This document shows positions 39,101 through 49,989 of a DNA stretch of 64,000 nt, piece by piece. The stretch spans positions 744,001 through 808,000 of the forward strand of contig OX595992.1 of the NCBI GenBank assembly GCA_951394045.1, written 5' to 3'. Both the position numbers and the translations under genes were made by a program. The notes below the pieces were generated by a model. That model made no database searches. It was not told the origin of the DNA and was given only the letters and a program-made list of their open reading frames with translations. The first letter of the stretch is position 1. Each line of letters starts with the position of its first letter. The stretch comes from Nitzschia sp. DOCU1. Taxonomy: Eukaryota > Bacillariophyta > Bacillariophyceae > Bacillariales > Bacillariaceae.

Positions 39101-40931
39101 CTCCGCGGGGAACATGCCAGAATTTGAGGCCACTGTTATCTACAATGACAATCCATCAGTCGCGCTCGTGTAAGTTGCATGTCGTTGAGTTCTTGGATTG
39201 CTGTGGCAAACTCCCCGTCTCATCCACCGCTTCTGTTGTAGAAACATGGGTGACTTCTTCGTTCTCCTGGGCGTTCTCCTTCTCGCGCTTTATGGACTCA
39301 ACGCTTTGCGCGGGGAAGCTATTCGCCTTGTTCTTGATCCGTTACAGAGGATGCTCAAAATTGTATTGCGATGTAAGTTGGACCAATCATTGGACGTGCT
39401 TCCTATATACTTCACTTTCTTACTTCAACATTATTACTGCTGCAAAGACGCTGAGAACCCCTTATCCCAAGATGTCAAAAGTGGCTCCAACAAGAAGGAT
39501 GACGATAGCGCATTAGATGTGGAGGCGGAGGAAATCGGTAACTACGAGACGGAACAACTCATCAATGCAATCACAAAGATTGCTGACCTTCTTCGCAAGT
39601 GTTGGGGTGTTGCCGGCGCTGGTATCATTTCATCGAATCTTGCTCGAACAAAAGACGGGAAAACCGTCGTCTTCAACCCAACTGTGCCTGGAAAGAGGGT
39701 GTATGCACTTTTTGGGTTCGTCGCAATCAATGGATTTAGCGAGCAGCTACGAGCCCTTGATCGAGACGTTATGATTTTGATTAATGATGTCGCCAAAGTC
39801 GTTCACGACGAGGTCTATAGATGGGCGCTGGGAGATCACGGACAGTGCAACAAGAATCTCGGTGCTGCTTTCCTAATGGTATTTCGTATTGGTGACTTTT
39901 CAGAAGTCCACAAAAAGAAACAGGTGGCGACAGAGAAACTTTTCCGAGACAATGCCAAGACTACAAACAAGAGAAGCGCCAATCTCCGACGACGGTATAC
40001 TTCCTCTCGTTCCAGTCTGGGTCGATCACCATATTCTGGTCGTAAAGGCGGCAGGCAAGACGTCGACGGTCAGCTACAACTTGCTTCGCTTCCTGGGATT
40101 CAGGCTTTTACTGACCGAGCTCTCCTGGGAATGCTGAAATCCTTTGCCGGCGTTCATCGGGACAAGCAACTGACTGTATGGAAAAACGATTTCCGCCTCA
40201 GTGCGGGAGTATCTGCGTATCACGTTGACATCATCTATGGTATGGATGCGGGCTGGGCCGTCGAGGGTGCCGTCGGTAGCGAATACAAGATTGATGCTAC
40301 ATATCTCTCGCCCCACGTCAACATGGCCTCGCGAATGATGAGTGCAACTAAGCAATACGGCGTGACAATTTTGTTGAGCAAGGCTGTAGAGGAACTTCTG
40401 TCGCGAACGTGCCGCAAGAAGCTTCGCCATTTGGATACTGTCTATGTGAAGGGGAGCAAGGTGAAGCAGGAAATTTTCACTTTTGATGCCCGTTACCAGG
40501 GCGTCGATTTCTTTTTGTTGGAGCGGACTCCAGAGCAAGCTGACACCGACGCGGAATCTTACACGCCAAATATCTGGGAGCATGACCAAGACCTACGTGC
40601 AATGCGCCAACATGTATCGGACGACTTCATGGAAATCTTCCACCTCGGAGTAAAGCAATACCTTGCCGGAAAATGGAAGGATGCGTACAAGATCTTTGAA
40701 CGTGCCGATAACTTGATGATGGAAACTGTCTTGGAAGATGGCTTCCTTGAATATAACATTGAGGAATTGGAGGGACGCCTCTTTGACAAAAATGATCAAA
40801 GCGAGGATATTGTGCGCATCCGCCACGAACTTGGAGACGGTGCGTCGCGTGTTCTCATGACATTCATGGAGAGGCGGAAGCTAAAGCCACCTGACGATTG
40901 GGACGGCGTCCGTCAACTTTCTAGCAAGTAG
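36174..40931 (+). CDS. Voltage-sensor-like six-TM protein with a metal-site-dead class III cyclase domain
   Basis: Seven exons: 36174-37377, 37451-37838, 37909-38377, 38435-38580, 38660-39169, 39242-39372, 39448-40931. All phases agree, giving 1443 residues. The first 400 are acidic, disordered and hold five R-R-x-S sites (Ser7, 163, 172, 208, 215). Four TM helices follow, the fourth S4-like (RGRFLLGLTALRLFGLIRHW), then TM5, a Cys-containing ectodomain, TM6 (FFVLLGVLLLALYGLNAL) and the linker LQRMLKIVLRYAENPL. The C-terminal domain is of the cyclase type with FGFxDI and IGDAF motifs, but reads FGFVAIN (Ala1042) and NLGAAF (Ala1089), so both metal Asp are lost. KIDATYLSPHVNMASRM is intact. A voltage- or ligand-sensing pseudocyclase is inferred. 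Confidence 0.85.
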
Positions 40932-41556
40932 ACGTTGATATATACGAACTATACGTAGTGTCTTTTCCATCAGGAAGATGTGCCAACTATTCAGGAAGGT
41001 TGCCGGCTTTACAGCAGCCCGCGTTATTTCTACCAAGTATTTCAGCAGTTTCGATGAATGGGAGTAGAGGGTTTAAGGCTACAGATCTCGCTCCTACTCT
41101 GAGGATCCGATGTCGCACAGGCGAGGCGTCCGGTCTACCGCTAGCGTACGGTACGTTAGTGGCGCCCTATAGTCGAGACCGCATAAGACTAAGAAGTACT
41201 AGGAGATGATGAAAGTTGACAAATCCAAAATGAGAATGATCTTGCTTGGTGGCGAAAGAAAAAGAAGTTGCTCAAATCTTGCTCTATCTCGGGTCTCTGG
41301 AACGAGTCACGATTTTGGACAAGATGGACCAAAACCAACTGAAGGGCAGATAGACAGACTTTGTCGACTACCACCCGAGAGACCGCGGCCCAAACTTTTT
41401 CTTTGGGTTTCCCTGACCATGACGTCGTCCTTGGCAAGAGATACGGTGACTGTCAAAACGACGTTTTGAAGCCAGCAAGTTGCATTCCCCCAGGTATTGT
41501 CGGCTCTTCGACAGTGAACCAATTTCATTGCTCTTTCATTCGATTATCAAAACGCG
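40932..41556. other. Intergenic: upstream of GPN3
   Basis: 625 bp. Overlapping short frames on both strands (41189-41636) are not protein-like. The GPN3 first exon is very short (41557-41583). No other feature was recognised. Confidence 0.4.
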
Positions 41557-42533
41557 ATGGGATGTTCGATCCAGATTGTCATGGTAAGCTTTCAGAGAAC
41601 GACGACATGTGCTTCCTCGTTGAAACGTTATGCTGACGGCGTGCTCCGTTCCTGTCATTCTGTCTACAGGGCCCCGCTGGGAGCGGAAAATCGACGTATT
41701 GTCGTGCCATGCAGCAGCATGCTCAAGCATTAGGAGGTCCTCGACGCCGTACCATCCACGTCGCCAATCTCGATCCTGCCGCCGAGCATTTTGGATATGA
41801 CATGGCTTTCGACATTCGGGATTTGATTTCGGTAGAAGAAGTCATGGAGGAGCTTAGTCTGGGTCCCAATGGAGGTCTGATTTATTGTATGGAATATCTA
41901 CTCAGCAATCTCGACTGGCTGCAGGATCAACTAGATGCCTTTGGAGACGACGAGTACCTGATATTGGACTGTCCGGGGCAGCTGGAACTATATACACACG
42001 TACCACTAATGAGAAACGTCGTGGATCGAATGCGTATGTGGGGCTACGAATCCAAAATGGTGGCAGTCTTTTTGATCGATGTTACGTTTGTAGTGGACGT
42101 TCCGAAATTTTTGTCAGGCTCCTTGTTGAGTTTAAGCGCAATGATTGCCTTGGAGCTGCCGCATGTCAATGTTTTATCCAAGTGTGATCTCATTGCCGAA
42201 GAGGAAGTGGAACGGATTTTGAGTCTACAGAGCGCTTCGGAGTTATGGACGCGAGAACAAGATTCGACTTCGTTGCTTCCACCTCGATACGAAGATGGTA
42301 CCGACGAACAGCGGAAGCTGGAGCGACGGCGGAGACACCGACAACGGTTAACAGATTCCATTTGCCAGTTGTTGGATGACTATACCATGGTTAGCTACGT
42401 TCCACTCAACATCAAAGACGAAGAGAGTATTGATCACGTCTTGGCTTGTGTGGATGCTACTATTCAATACGGAGAGGACTTGGAGGTCCGAGGTGTCGAC
42501 GAGGGGGGCGAATACGGCGGCGACGACGAGTAG
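41557..42533 (+). CDS. GPN3: GPN-loop GTPase 3
   Basis: Two exons: a 27-bp first exon (41557-41583, MGCSIQIVM) and 41670-42533 (intron 86 bp, phase 0), 296 residues. The splice places the P-loop GPAGSGKSTYCRAM right after the first exon. The hallmark GPN insert (LSLGPNGGLIYCMEYL), switch-II DCPGQLELYTHV, LIDVTFVVDV and the base-recognition SKCD follow. GPN3 pairs with GPN1 to assemble RNA polymerase II and bring it into the nucleus. The C-terminal acidic tail (GVDEGGEYGGDDE) is usual. Without the tiny first exon the downstream Met at 41709 would lose the P-loop. Confidence 0.93.
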
Positions 42534-42651
42534 ACAAAACTTGGTGCAGGGAAATGTTGACTTAATGTGAACAATTCTAATTCTAGCTAGCCTCTCTTGT
42601 ACAGGAAAACAATTTGGAGGTTGTCGTGGAACTTATGCTTTTTCCAGCGTT

Positions 42652-44055
42652 CTATTGAATATTGATGTTGGACGGCACCGCCGCGGCGCAGTCTGCTCTG
42701 GCAATTCCCACCTGATGGTTTTGAGTGTCAAATAGAATATCATAGCCAAACATGGCATTGGCTCCCAAAACGGCACCTTCACTCTCTTCAAGATAAACAC
42801 GATTTGTCAGTAGTTTGGTTCCCTTCCATCTATGGACCTGGTTGCTCGAATCCAAAGTAATACCTTCCATGTAGTGCCGAGGTGGCATGGTGAGTGTAAC
42901 ATTGTTTGTCATAACAAAAGAAATATCAGGAAGCTGAGCAAACTCGGAAAACGAATAACTTTTCTGCCGGGCCTTGTCCGAAAAGTCGGTCAAACCGTCC
43001 GTCCAAAGCATTGCGGCCTTTCCAAATTTCTTGGACAGGCCGGCAGGGAGATAGGTATCAGTCGTTCCACTATCGAGAATACATCCCTTCCCAGCGTTGA
43101 TTGTTTGCAACAGTGTCACGTGCTTTTCCAAAGACACTACTTCGATATTGCCCACCAATACTTTGACGATTTCCACGCTATACCATCCATGCTCCCGAGT
43201 AATGGGTGTCATTCTCATTTTTTCCAGGTGATGGTTCAAGGGCATGCTTCCACCCAACGACAGGTAACCCGCGTCCAAGGTCAAGCATAAACTAAAAGCA
43301 TTGCGCGAAATGGCCCGGGCATTGTAATAGGCCGCCACCAACGACGTATCATGACGTGCTAGGCCCAGGATTCCGTCGGCGTATTGCTTCTGGAAGAGAC
43401 CTTGGATGGAGGTCTGACATCCAAAGGCATAGGGAATGGCAAGCTGTATGTGATCTTCGATACTTTCCACGACATTGGGTGTTCCTAGCCAAACCATGTC
43501 TTCTACTTCATTGGCACTCCAACTGCTTCCTTCTGTATACTTTTGGGTGATTTCACACTGGTCCCCAAACAAAGAGCACGTAGAAATGCCTTCGAGGATA
43601 CAATTTCCACATTTACTGACTCGTTGGGTCGTCGATTGATTGGGGTCAAAATATGGGCTAGCATGATTTCCACAAGATCGGCAGGGTTTGCATGGAAAGG
43701 CCATAACCCGAGACCCTGTATCTACAATCAGAGTCTGCCGTTGTGGAGGCGATCCAATGTATACATGCACATGATGGGTCCCAGAATGTGCATGCAAGGG
43801 AACTGTAAAGTTCGAAGTGGTGCTGATTGACCCCAAATCATCATCATTGTGGTTCAAGTTTGTCAATGACTCTAACCCTTGATTCGTCGATGACAATACT
43901 CCACGAAGGCCCAGTAATTGACGAGAATCGTCACCACCTCCACTACTACTTGTCCCGAGCCTTACTTGACATGAAAGTAAGAATATACAACAACTTAACC
44001 ACACGGATCTTCGTGGGACGATACTTTGAAAACTTCTGGGTCGCTTTCTCGCCAT
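42652..44055 (-). CDS. Secreted pepsin-type aspartic protease
   Basis: 467 residues, single exon, convergent with GPN3. A basic N-terminus and hydrophobic stretch (WLSCCIFLLSCQV) form a signal peptide or anchor, followed by a probable propeptide. Two catalytic motifs are clear: IVDTGSRVMAFPCK (Asp112) and CILDSGTTDTYLP (Asp328). DGILGLARHDTS is the conserved psi-loop block between them. The Cys-rich segment after the first Asp (CKPCRSCG...CGNCILEGISTC) resembles Plasmodium plasmepsin V and BACE-like membrane-associated members, but no C-terminal TM is seen. It should act in the secretory path or vacuole. Confidence 0.9.
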   Translation of the reverse strand: MARKRPRSFQSIVPRRSVWLSCCIFLLSCQVRLGTSSSGGGDDSRQLLGLRGVLSSTNQGLESLTNLNHNDDDLGSISTTSNFTVPLHAHSGTHHVHVYIGSPPQRQTLIVDTGSRVMAFPCKPCRSCGNHASPYFDPNQSTTQRVSKCGNCILEGISTCSLFGDQCEITQKYTEGSSWSANEVEDMVWLGTPNVVESIEDHIQLAIPYAFGCQTSIQGLFQKQYADGILGLARHDTSLVAAYYNARAISRNAFSLCLTLDAGYLSLGGSMPLNHHLEKMRMTPITREHGWYSVEIVKVLVGNIEVVSLEKHVTLLQTINAGKGCILDSGTTDTYLPAGLSKKFGKAAMLWTDGLTDFSDKARQKSYSFSEFAQLPDISFVMTNNVTLTMPPRHYMEGITLDSSNQVHRWKGTKLLTNRVYLEESEGAVLGANAMFGYDILFDTQNHQVGIARADCAAAVPSNINIQ

Positions 44056-44351
44056 GGTTATTAGTGGCTGCAGCTAGCCAAGCAAGAAGGAAATGACAAC
44101 TTTGGCCTTTGGCCTCTATTAAAAATTCAGCGCGAGATACTCGTAGCAGTACAAAGAGCGAACGTTTAGTACATCAATCTTCTAGTGCTGGCCTGAGCTG
44201 CCGCGGAGTAAGAGCACGCCAAAAGTGATCGAAACATCAATGCCCAAACCTTTTTGTTTCCCATGGTCGTCGCGTCGTGCAAACATCCCGGCAGCCAAGC
44301 TTGGAGGGAGGAGGAGACGACGCGAGGAGGGCCGTTTTCGCGTCTCCATAG

Positions 44352-44363
44352 TTTTGGCGGGAA
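44352..44363 (+). promoter_or_regulatory. E2F/DP site TTTTGGCGGGAA
   Basis: An exact match to the TTTSSCGC-type E2F consensus extended by GGAA, 252 bp upstream of the CAP-D2 ATG. E2F/DP sites drive G1/S genes in plants and animals, and condensin subunits are cell-cycle regulated. Confidence 0.5.
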
Positions 44364-44506
44364 GAAAGGGTTGGCGTGCGAATGGTTTTGTGTCGCAGCG
44401 ACATTCTCTCTTCGCTGATTCCGTCCGAGCTCCAAATCACGAGCTCTCAAATTTAAATTCAAATGCCATCTACAGCCGCGAAGGACAAACATGCTTTGGG
44501 ATAGCG

Positions 44507-44516
44507 GCGCGCAAAA
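44507..44516 (-). promoter_or_regulatory. Second E2F-like site TTTTGCGCGC
   Basis: On the minus strand, about 100 bp upstream of the CAP-D2 ATG, and in line with the E2F consensus. Paired with the site at 44352. Confidence 0.4.
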
Positions 44517-44614
44517 TCGTTGACAATGGTGTTGTTGGAGTAGTACATCGCACTCTCAAGTACATAGCAGACGTATCTTTCTTCCTTCAGAAGAAGAAAG
44601 TAATCATTCCAACC

Positions 44615-47600
44615 ATGGCGACAACGGCAGAATCTGTTTCGAGATTTCCCATCCCATCCTCCCTCCAGGATCTGGAGCGGGAACCCTACAATTTGCTTCC
44701 TTATCCCCATGATTTTGACGATGACGACGAAGCGGCCCGAGCGGATTCCTTTTCGGCTCTTGTCGATCACATCGAGCAAGGCAATCAAGTCTTGTTGTCG
44801 GAAGGAATCACCTTGTTTCAAAGTTATGAAGGTCAAACATCTTGGCTTGATAATGAGCGGATTCAAGCTATGTACACTTTAGTTCGGTACGTTACGTGAA
44901 CGCATGGACATGCACGGATACAAGGTTCTTTGTTGTAATACTCACATCCTCAACATCATGTTCTTGGTAGCAAATCGACATCACTATCTCCAGCCACTCG
45001 ATGGGGTTTGATCCAAAGTCTCTGTCAAGCCATCAAGGTGCTCTCGTCCATTTTGGGAGAGGATAACAGTGAAGGCGGAGACGACGCCACCCGACCCGTT
45101 GCTGTGGTCAGCCAGCAGTTTCGCGATGCCTTTGCTTGTCACTTGTACATGCTCTTTTCAGTTATGTTCTTTATGGAGTCTGAAGCCAAGGTCGGATCAG
45201 GTCTCAAGACTGGGGGAGGCCGAAAGGCTGCGGATGCCAGCGAGGCCGAGGAGATGATTCAAATGCGAGCGACCTGCGCCGAAGCCATGCTAGTAGCATC
45301 TCAAAGTATGGGTAGAAATCGCAATCGACTCTGGAAACGAGGAGTTCCGGACGAGACCGTGGTAGTGTTGCCTTGTCGTATTGCCTATCAAATGCTGGAG
45401 AGTGCGACGGGAATCTTGGCACGCAAAGCAAGTTCGGCTGATGCGGCCCTTGGAATGATTGCTGCCACTGTCGACTCTTGTGATTCTCTCATGGGAACGG
45501 TGTTGGCAGCATTGATGGACATGTTGCATTCGTATGAACACATGGCGTCGCTCTGTGCGGAGCTTTGCTGCATGGTGTCCGAGCGACCGACGAATCGTCT
45601 TGGAATGGAGTTGCTCAGGGAAATCGGACGATTGGATACCAGCGGTTCGGCGGGGGATGGAGCCAAGGCAAGTGGTATCAAGTTTGTGGCACCCTTTGTT
45701 CACGAATTGGCGCAGCGTCGGCCACGTCTGGTGCTGGCTAATGTGGCGCATTTGCTGCCGCATCTGGACTCCGAGCCGTACAACCTACGATCTGCAATTG
45801 TCATGGCTCTGGGGCACATTGTGGAGCACATTGGCAAAGTGGCCCAGCTGTCAGAAACTGAAGAGGAAAGTGAAGTCGAATCTGTGGATGCTAGCTCTTC
45901 TTCCAGTCTTAATCTGGAAAAGTCGCGTGGAACTCTGTTGGATATTCTGACAGCTCGAGCTCATGATACCAGTTCATACACTCGATCGGCCGTTCTCAAG
46001 ACTTGGATCAATCTCGCCCAGGTGGGTGCTATACCTGTGCTGAGAGTCCATGCTGTTACCGATATGGCAATCGATAGACTCCACGATAAGACTGTCATGG
46101 TCCGAAAGCAGGCGTTGCAGGTAAGTCATAGATTTTCGGGCTAGGAGAATCGAGCGTTTATGTTGCCTCACTCTCATGCGTCTTGCAGTTGTTGACCACT
46201 TTGCTGGAAAATAATCCTTACATGGGAGACCTTGATCCAGAACCATACCGTCGAAAGCTAGAGGAGCTGTACAACTATGTCAAAGACAACTTGCCAGCAG
46301 ATATCAAGACGGCCCATGAGAATGCTCTGGCAGAGGCGCAGCGAAATGGAGACGACGAAGATGCTATCATGCAATTGGAACGAGCCACACTTGCTGCTGC
46401 GATTGCGGAAGCTGGTGCAATGGATGGGTCCGAAGAAGAGCTGAGCACTCAAGACAACGAATTCCGTTCTACGGTGGAAGCACTGAAATTTGCACAGTCG
46501 GCCCTAGAGTTCATCGATCAGTACGAGAACGCCAGCACTAATTTGCACGGAATGCTTTTGTCCGCAAATACCAGCGATGTTACTGAGGCCCTACGTTTCT
46601 TTGTAAAAGCTCGCCATTTCAAGCTGCCTTGCGCTGTGACGGGAATGAAGCAAGCTCTCACGCTCATGTGGTCGACTGAACAGAGTATCAAAGACGAAGT
46701 ACTGAAGGCCTTTGTTGACGTCTTTATTGCCGTTCCGGGCAGTGATGGATCTGAGTGCCTCTCTGCGGATCAGATTGCGTACAATCTTTTGCAGCTCGCC
46801 GACCAGGCTACTCTCAGTGAGCTTGCCTCGATAGAGGAGGCAATCAGCTGCTTGGTCAAGGATGAAAGGATTCCACCGGAAGTCTTTTCCGTCCTGTGGT
46901 CGGCCACGTCGAAAGGACCTGGCAGCTCTAGAGCTACGGCCATTCATGTTCTAGCCATGGCGGCCAATGCCGACAAGAGTATTGTGGACAGCAAGTCGCG
47001 TCTCAAGACACTTCTAGACACGGCACTTGGGGACTATACCGAAGAGCGGCGCGACTGGAAGATTGCTCGAGCCGCTGCAATTGCTCTTCAACGCGTTGAT
47101 AGGGCCGTAGTGGATAATTCTTGTGCCAAGTATCTTGTGTTGGAGCGTATCATGGAACAGCTTTGTGCTGTTGCTCGAGGAGACTGGTGCCTAGACACCA
47201 GCGAGAAGGATTCGACGGAATGGTTTGCTACCGCCGAACAAGCCATCGCAGCACTGTTCGTCATCTCACCCGAGCCGGAAGTCGCGTGCGCTGACATTAT
47301 CCGTGGAATGCACAATCAAACGCTCGGATCCTCTTCTGTGGAGGAGTGTCACCCACGCCGTTTGGCTCGATTTTTCCACGTGCTCGGACACATAGCCTTG
47401 AAGCTCCTTGTCTATACCGAGGCCCTGTCTGGTGCTGTTCGTCGAGGAACAGCCAAGAAGACTCTCAAAAAGCAAGAAGAAGCCGACAAGAAGAAGGTCA
47501 AAGGCGCTCAGGCCTCCAGTGAAGACGACCAAATCGAAGCTGAATTGGGTATGGCTGCTGAGATCGAGGCCGAAAACGAAAGAAAAGTAGCTGAGATCGC

Positions 47601-48768
47601 GGAAAAAGAAATCGTTGGACGTGGTCTTTTGAGCATTTTTGGCCCCGTCCTTGTTCGTGTGGTGGCCAACGAAGGAAACAGATTCAATTCGGAGCTCTTG
47701 CGCCAAACGTCGACGCTTGCACTTTGCAAATTTATGTGCGTCTCATGCTCTTTCTGTGAGAAGCATCTTCCCGTTATCTTTACGGCTCTAGCCAATGCAC
47801 CCGCGGAAGACGTTGTTCTCCGAGCCAACACCGTAATTGCTTTGGGTGATCTCGCTTTTCGCTTTCCCAACGAAGTTGAACCTTACACTCCTAGGATGTA
47901 TGCCTGCCTCCGGGATTCATCCACAAAGGTTCGGCGGCATACGCTCATGGTATTGACCCATCTTATTCTCAATGATATGGTCAAGGTCAAGGGACAAGTC
48001 TGTGAGATTGCTCTCTGCTTGCGAGATGACGACCAACGCATCCGCGATACTTCTCGCTTGCTGTTCCATGAGCTCAGTAAGCGAAGCAACAACCCAGTGT
48101 ACAATTTACTGCCTGACATCATCAGTCAGCTCAGTCAAATCAAGCTGCAGAAGGAGGACTTCCGTAGCATCATGTCATTCCTACTCGGTTACATCAAGAA
48201 GGAGCGTCAGAACGAAATGCTGATTGATAAACTCTGCCAACGCTTCCCCAAGTGTTCCACCATTGAACAAAAGGCTGATATCGCATACTGCATGGCCCAG
48301 CTCAAGGTCAATGAGCGCTCAGTCAAGACCTTGGTTGATCACTTCAAGCTCTACAAGGACGCTCTGTTCGATGAGGAAGTGAAGAGACACTTCTCTGCCA
48401 TTGTGTCAAAGGCCAAGAAATTCGCCAAGCCCGAGTTGAAACAAGTCTTGGAAGAGTTTGAAAGCAAGCTTGACGAACATGCAGAAGTAGGAATGGAGAA
48501 TAAGCGTACGGGAGAAAATGCTGCTCGAGCCAAAGCGCGCGCCTCCCGCCGTGGAGGTGCCCGAAGGCAGCCACGCATTGAGACGATTCCGGAATGGGAG
48601 GCTGATGAAGAAGAAGAGGAAGGCGAAGGAAGTGCCGACGAGGAGCCTTGTGACGAAGATGTTGAGAAGGAGAATACACAGAACCGTCAGTCTACTGGTG
48701 CTTCCGTCAGCAGGGGTAAGAGAAGCTCTCGGAGAAATCGGTCGAGTGCAAATGCACTTGTGGAGTGA
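44615..48768 (+). CDS. NCAPD2: Condensin complex subunit 1 (CAP-D2/Cnd1)
   Basis: Three exons: 44615-44886, 44971-46120 and 46189-48768 (introns 84 and 68 bp), 1333 residues, a normal length. HEAT-type repeats run throughout. The Cnd1 signature is near residue 1059: TLMVLTHLILNDMVKVKGQV followed by CLRDDDQRIRDTSRLLFHEL. KTVMVRKQALQLLTTLLENN crosses the second splice and matches the family's HEAT block. The tail is basic then acidic (ARASRRGGARRQPR; EADEEEEEGEGSADEE), with candidate Cdk sites not obvious. The protein is the HEAT subunit of condensin I, which compacts mitotic chromosomes. MATTAESVSRF is taken as the start because upstream sequence is promoter-like. Confidence 0.95.
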
Positions 48769-49989
48769 ATAGGGGTGTGATAGTAGAATTGTTTGCGTGT
48801 ATCGTACTAAACCAAAGATGCGTTTGACGTAGCCCTTGCTATACCCGTATTATGATGATGCATCCACTAGCAAGCACTAGAAGTTTAGAGAGGTTGCGAC
48901 TGTGAGTCAATCTTCTTTCCCTAAACAAAAGAATCTCATTTCTCCCGGAGATGATTTAGCGACACCGATATGCTACAGTTGGTGAGGCTCTCAGGCAAAA
49001 AGTATTACGAACGGTTTTTACTACGTACTATGCTATCGTTGGTACACGCTATCTGCTATACCAGGTATCATCTATGATACGCTCATCCTTGTTCTCGTTG
49101 TGCTGGTAGCAGGTACGGGACGACACATGAGTATGATATTTCTGATGTACTTCAAGCACCATCTGCCGAGCAAGGGGAGGCCCACGATCGGCGGCCAGAC
49201 GAATTTGTGAGGATGTTCCTTGGAGCCGACCGGCGTGGTGGCCATAATTGAAATGTCGCACATATGGCCAAAATCGGTAAGTAAAGCTCGCCCCGCTTGA
49301 GACTTTTGTCACACCGACACCAGTCTCACAAATTTCATGCCGTAAGCAAAATATCTCCGGGCGCGCGGTATCCAATATGTTGCATGGAGACACATCGACG
49401 ATCACCTGCACCCATCGTCGGGAAAGGAAAGGTCGGACCAACCACGCAGAGCTAAAAAGTCCCTTGCATTCCTCAGAGGCGTCGATTTGTCTCCCAAATC
49501 CACAAAAACACAGCTTAATTCCGAGAACCCTGAAGGTAAGCAGTCGAAAGCGTTGCCATTGTTGTCGACCGAGATGTTGCGATGTGTGACAAAGTGAAAC
49601 TCGTCGGCCTCGGTTCACTTTAGCCCAGTACATGATTTACGCGCACCTGCGTACAGGTGACCGTCATCTGCTCACACAATGGTTGGAGACCAAACTCGAA
49701 AGCAAAATAACCGTTTTTAACACAACGAGGCATCAATCCATGACGAAATAGACCCTGTCATTACATTGAGAATGTTTTTATGCTTGTTGGCCTTCGTTTT
49801 GGACCGAAACACCAACTTCAGTGGTATGGATTTCGTCTCATCCAATTGATATTTATGTCGCGTCTCATCCCATGCCGCCATGCGTGCTCTGTACATTCCA
49901 GTACTGATTCCTACGCAGTAGAAGATTCTCACAAATTGATTCCAAGCTGAGTTTCGGAAAAAGACATTCAAGATAATCTCAACCCCACT
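48769..49989. other. Intergenic region with one doubtful frame
   Basis: 1.2 kb between two plus-strand genes. It holds the minus-strand frame 49049-49633 listed separately and a TACCAGGTA palindrome (49059-49067). No RNA gene was recognised. Confidence 0.4.
49049..49633 (-). CDS. Possible hypothetical protein
   Basis: A 194-codon minus-strand frame, unrecognised. Its last 60 codons (GTSSQIRLAADRGPPLARQM; VLEVHQKYHTHVSSRTCYQH) have codon use and composition like real protein; the N-terminal part does not look convincing. It may be the last exon of a gene whose 5' exons were not found, or a chance frame. Confidence 0.3.
   Translation of the reverse strand: MYWAKVNRGRRVSLCHTSQHLGRQQWQRFRLLTFRVLGIKLCFCGFGRQIDASEECKGLFSSAWLVRPFLSRRWVQVIVDVSPCNILDTARPEIFCLRHEICETGVGVTKVSSGASFTYRFWPYVRHFNYGHHAGRLQGTSSQIRLAADRGPPLARQMVLEVHQKYHTHVSSRTCYQHNENKDERIIDDTWYSR

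Larger units (their letters stand above)
44056..44614. promoter_or_regulatory. Divergent promoter with E2F-type sites
   Basis: 559 bp between the divergent aspartic protease and condensin genes. It holds two E2F-like sites (listed separately) on the condensin side. The plus-strand frame open from 44225 lacks protein character before the chosen condensin ATG. Confidence 0.5.

Noticed and set aside
41189..41636. Overlapping short frames before GPN3
   Set aside because: They conflict with each other, and the short GPN3 first exon explains the only needed coding signal.
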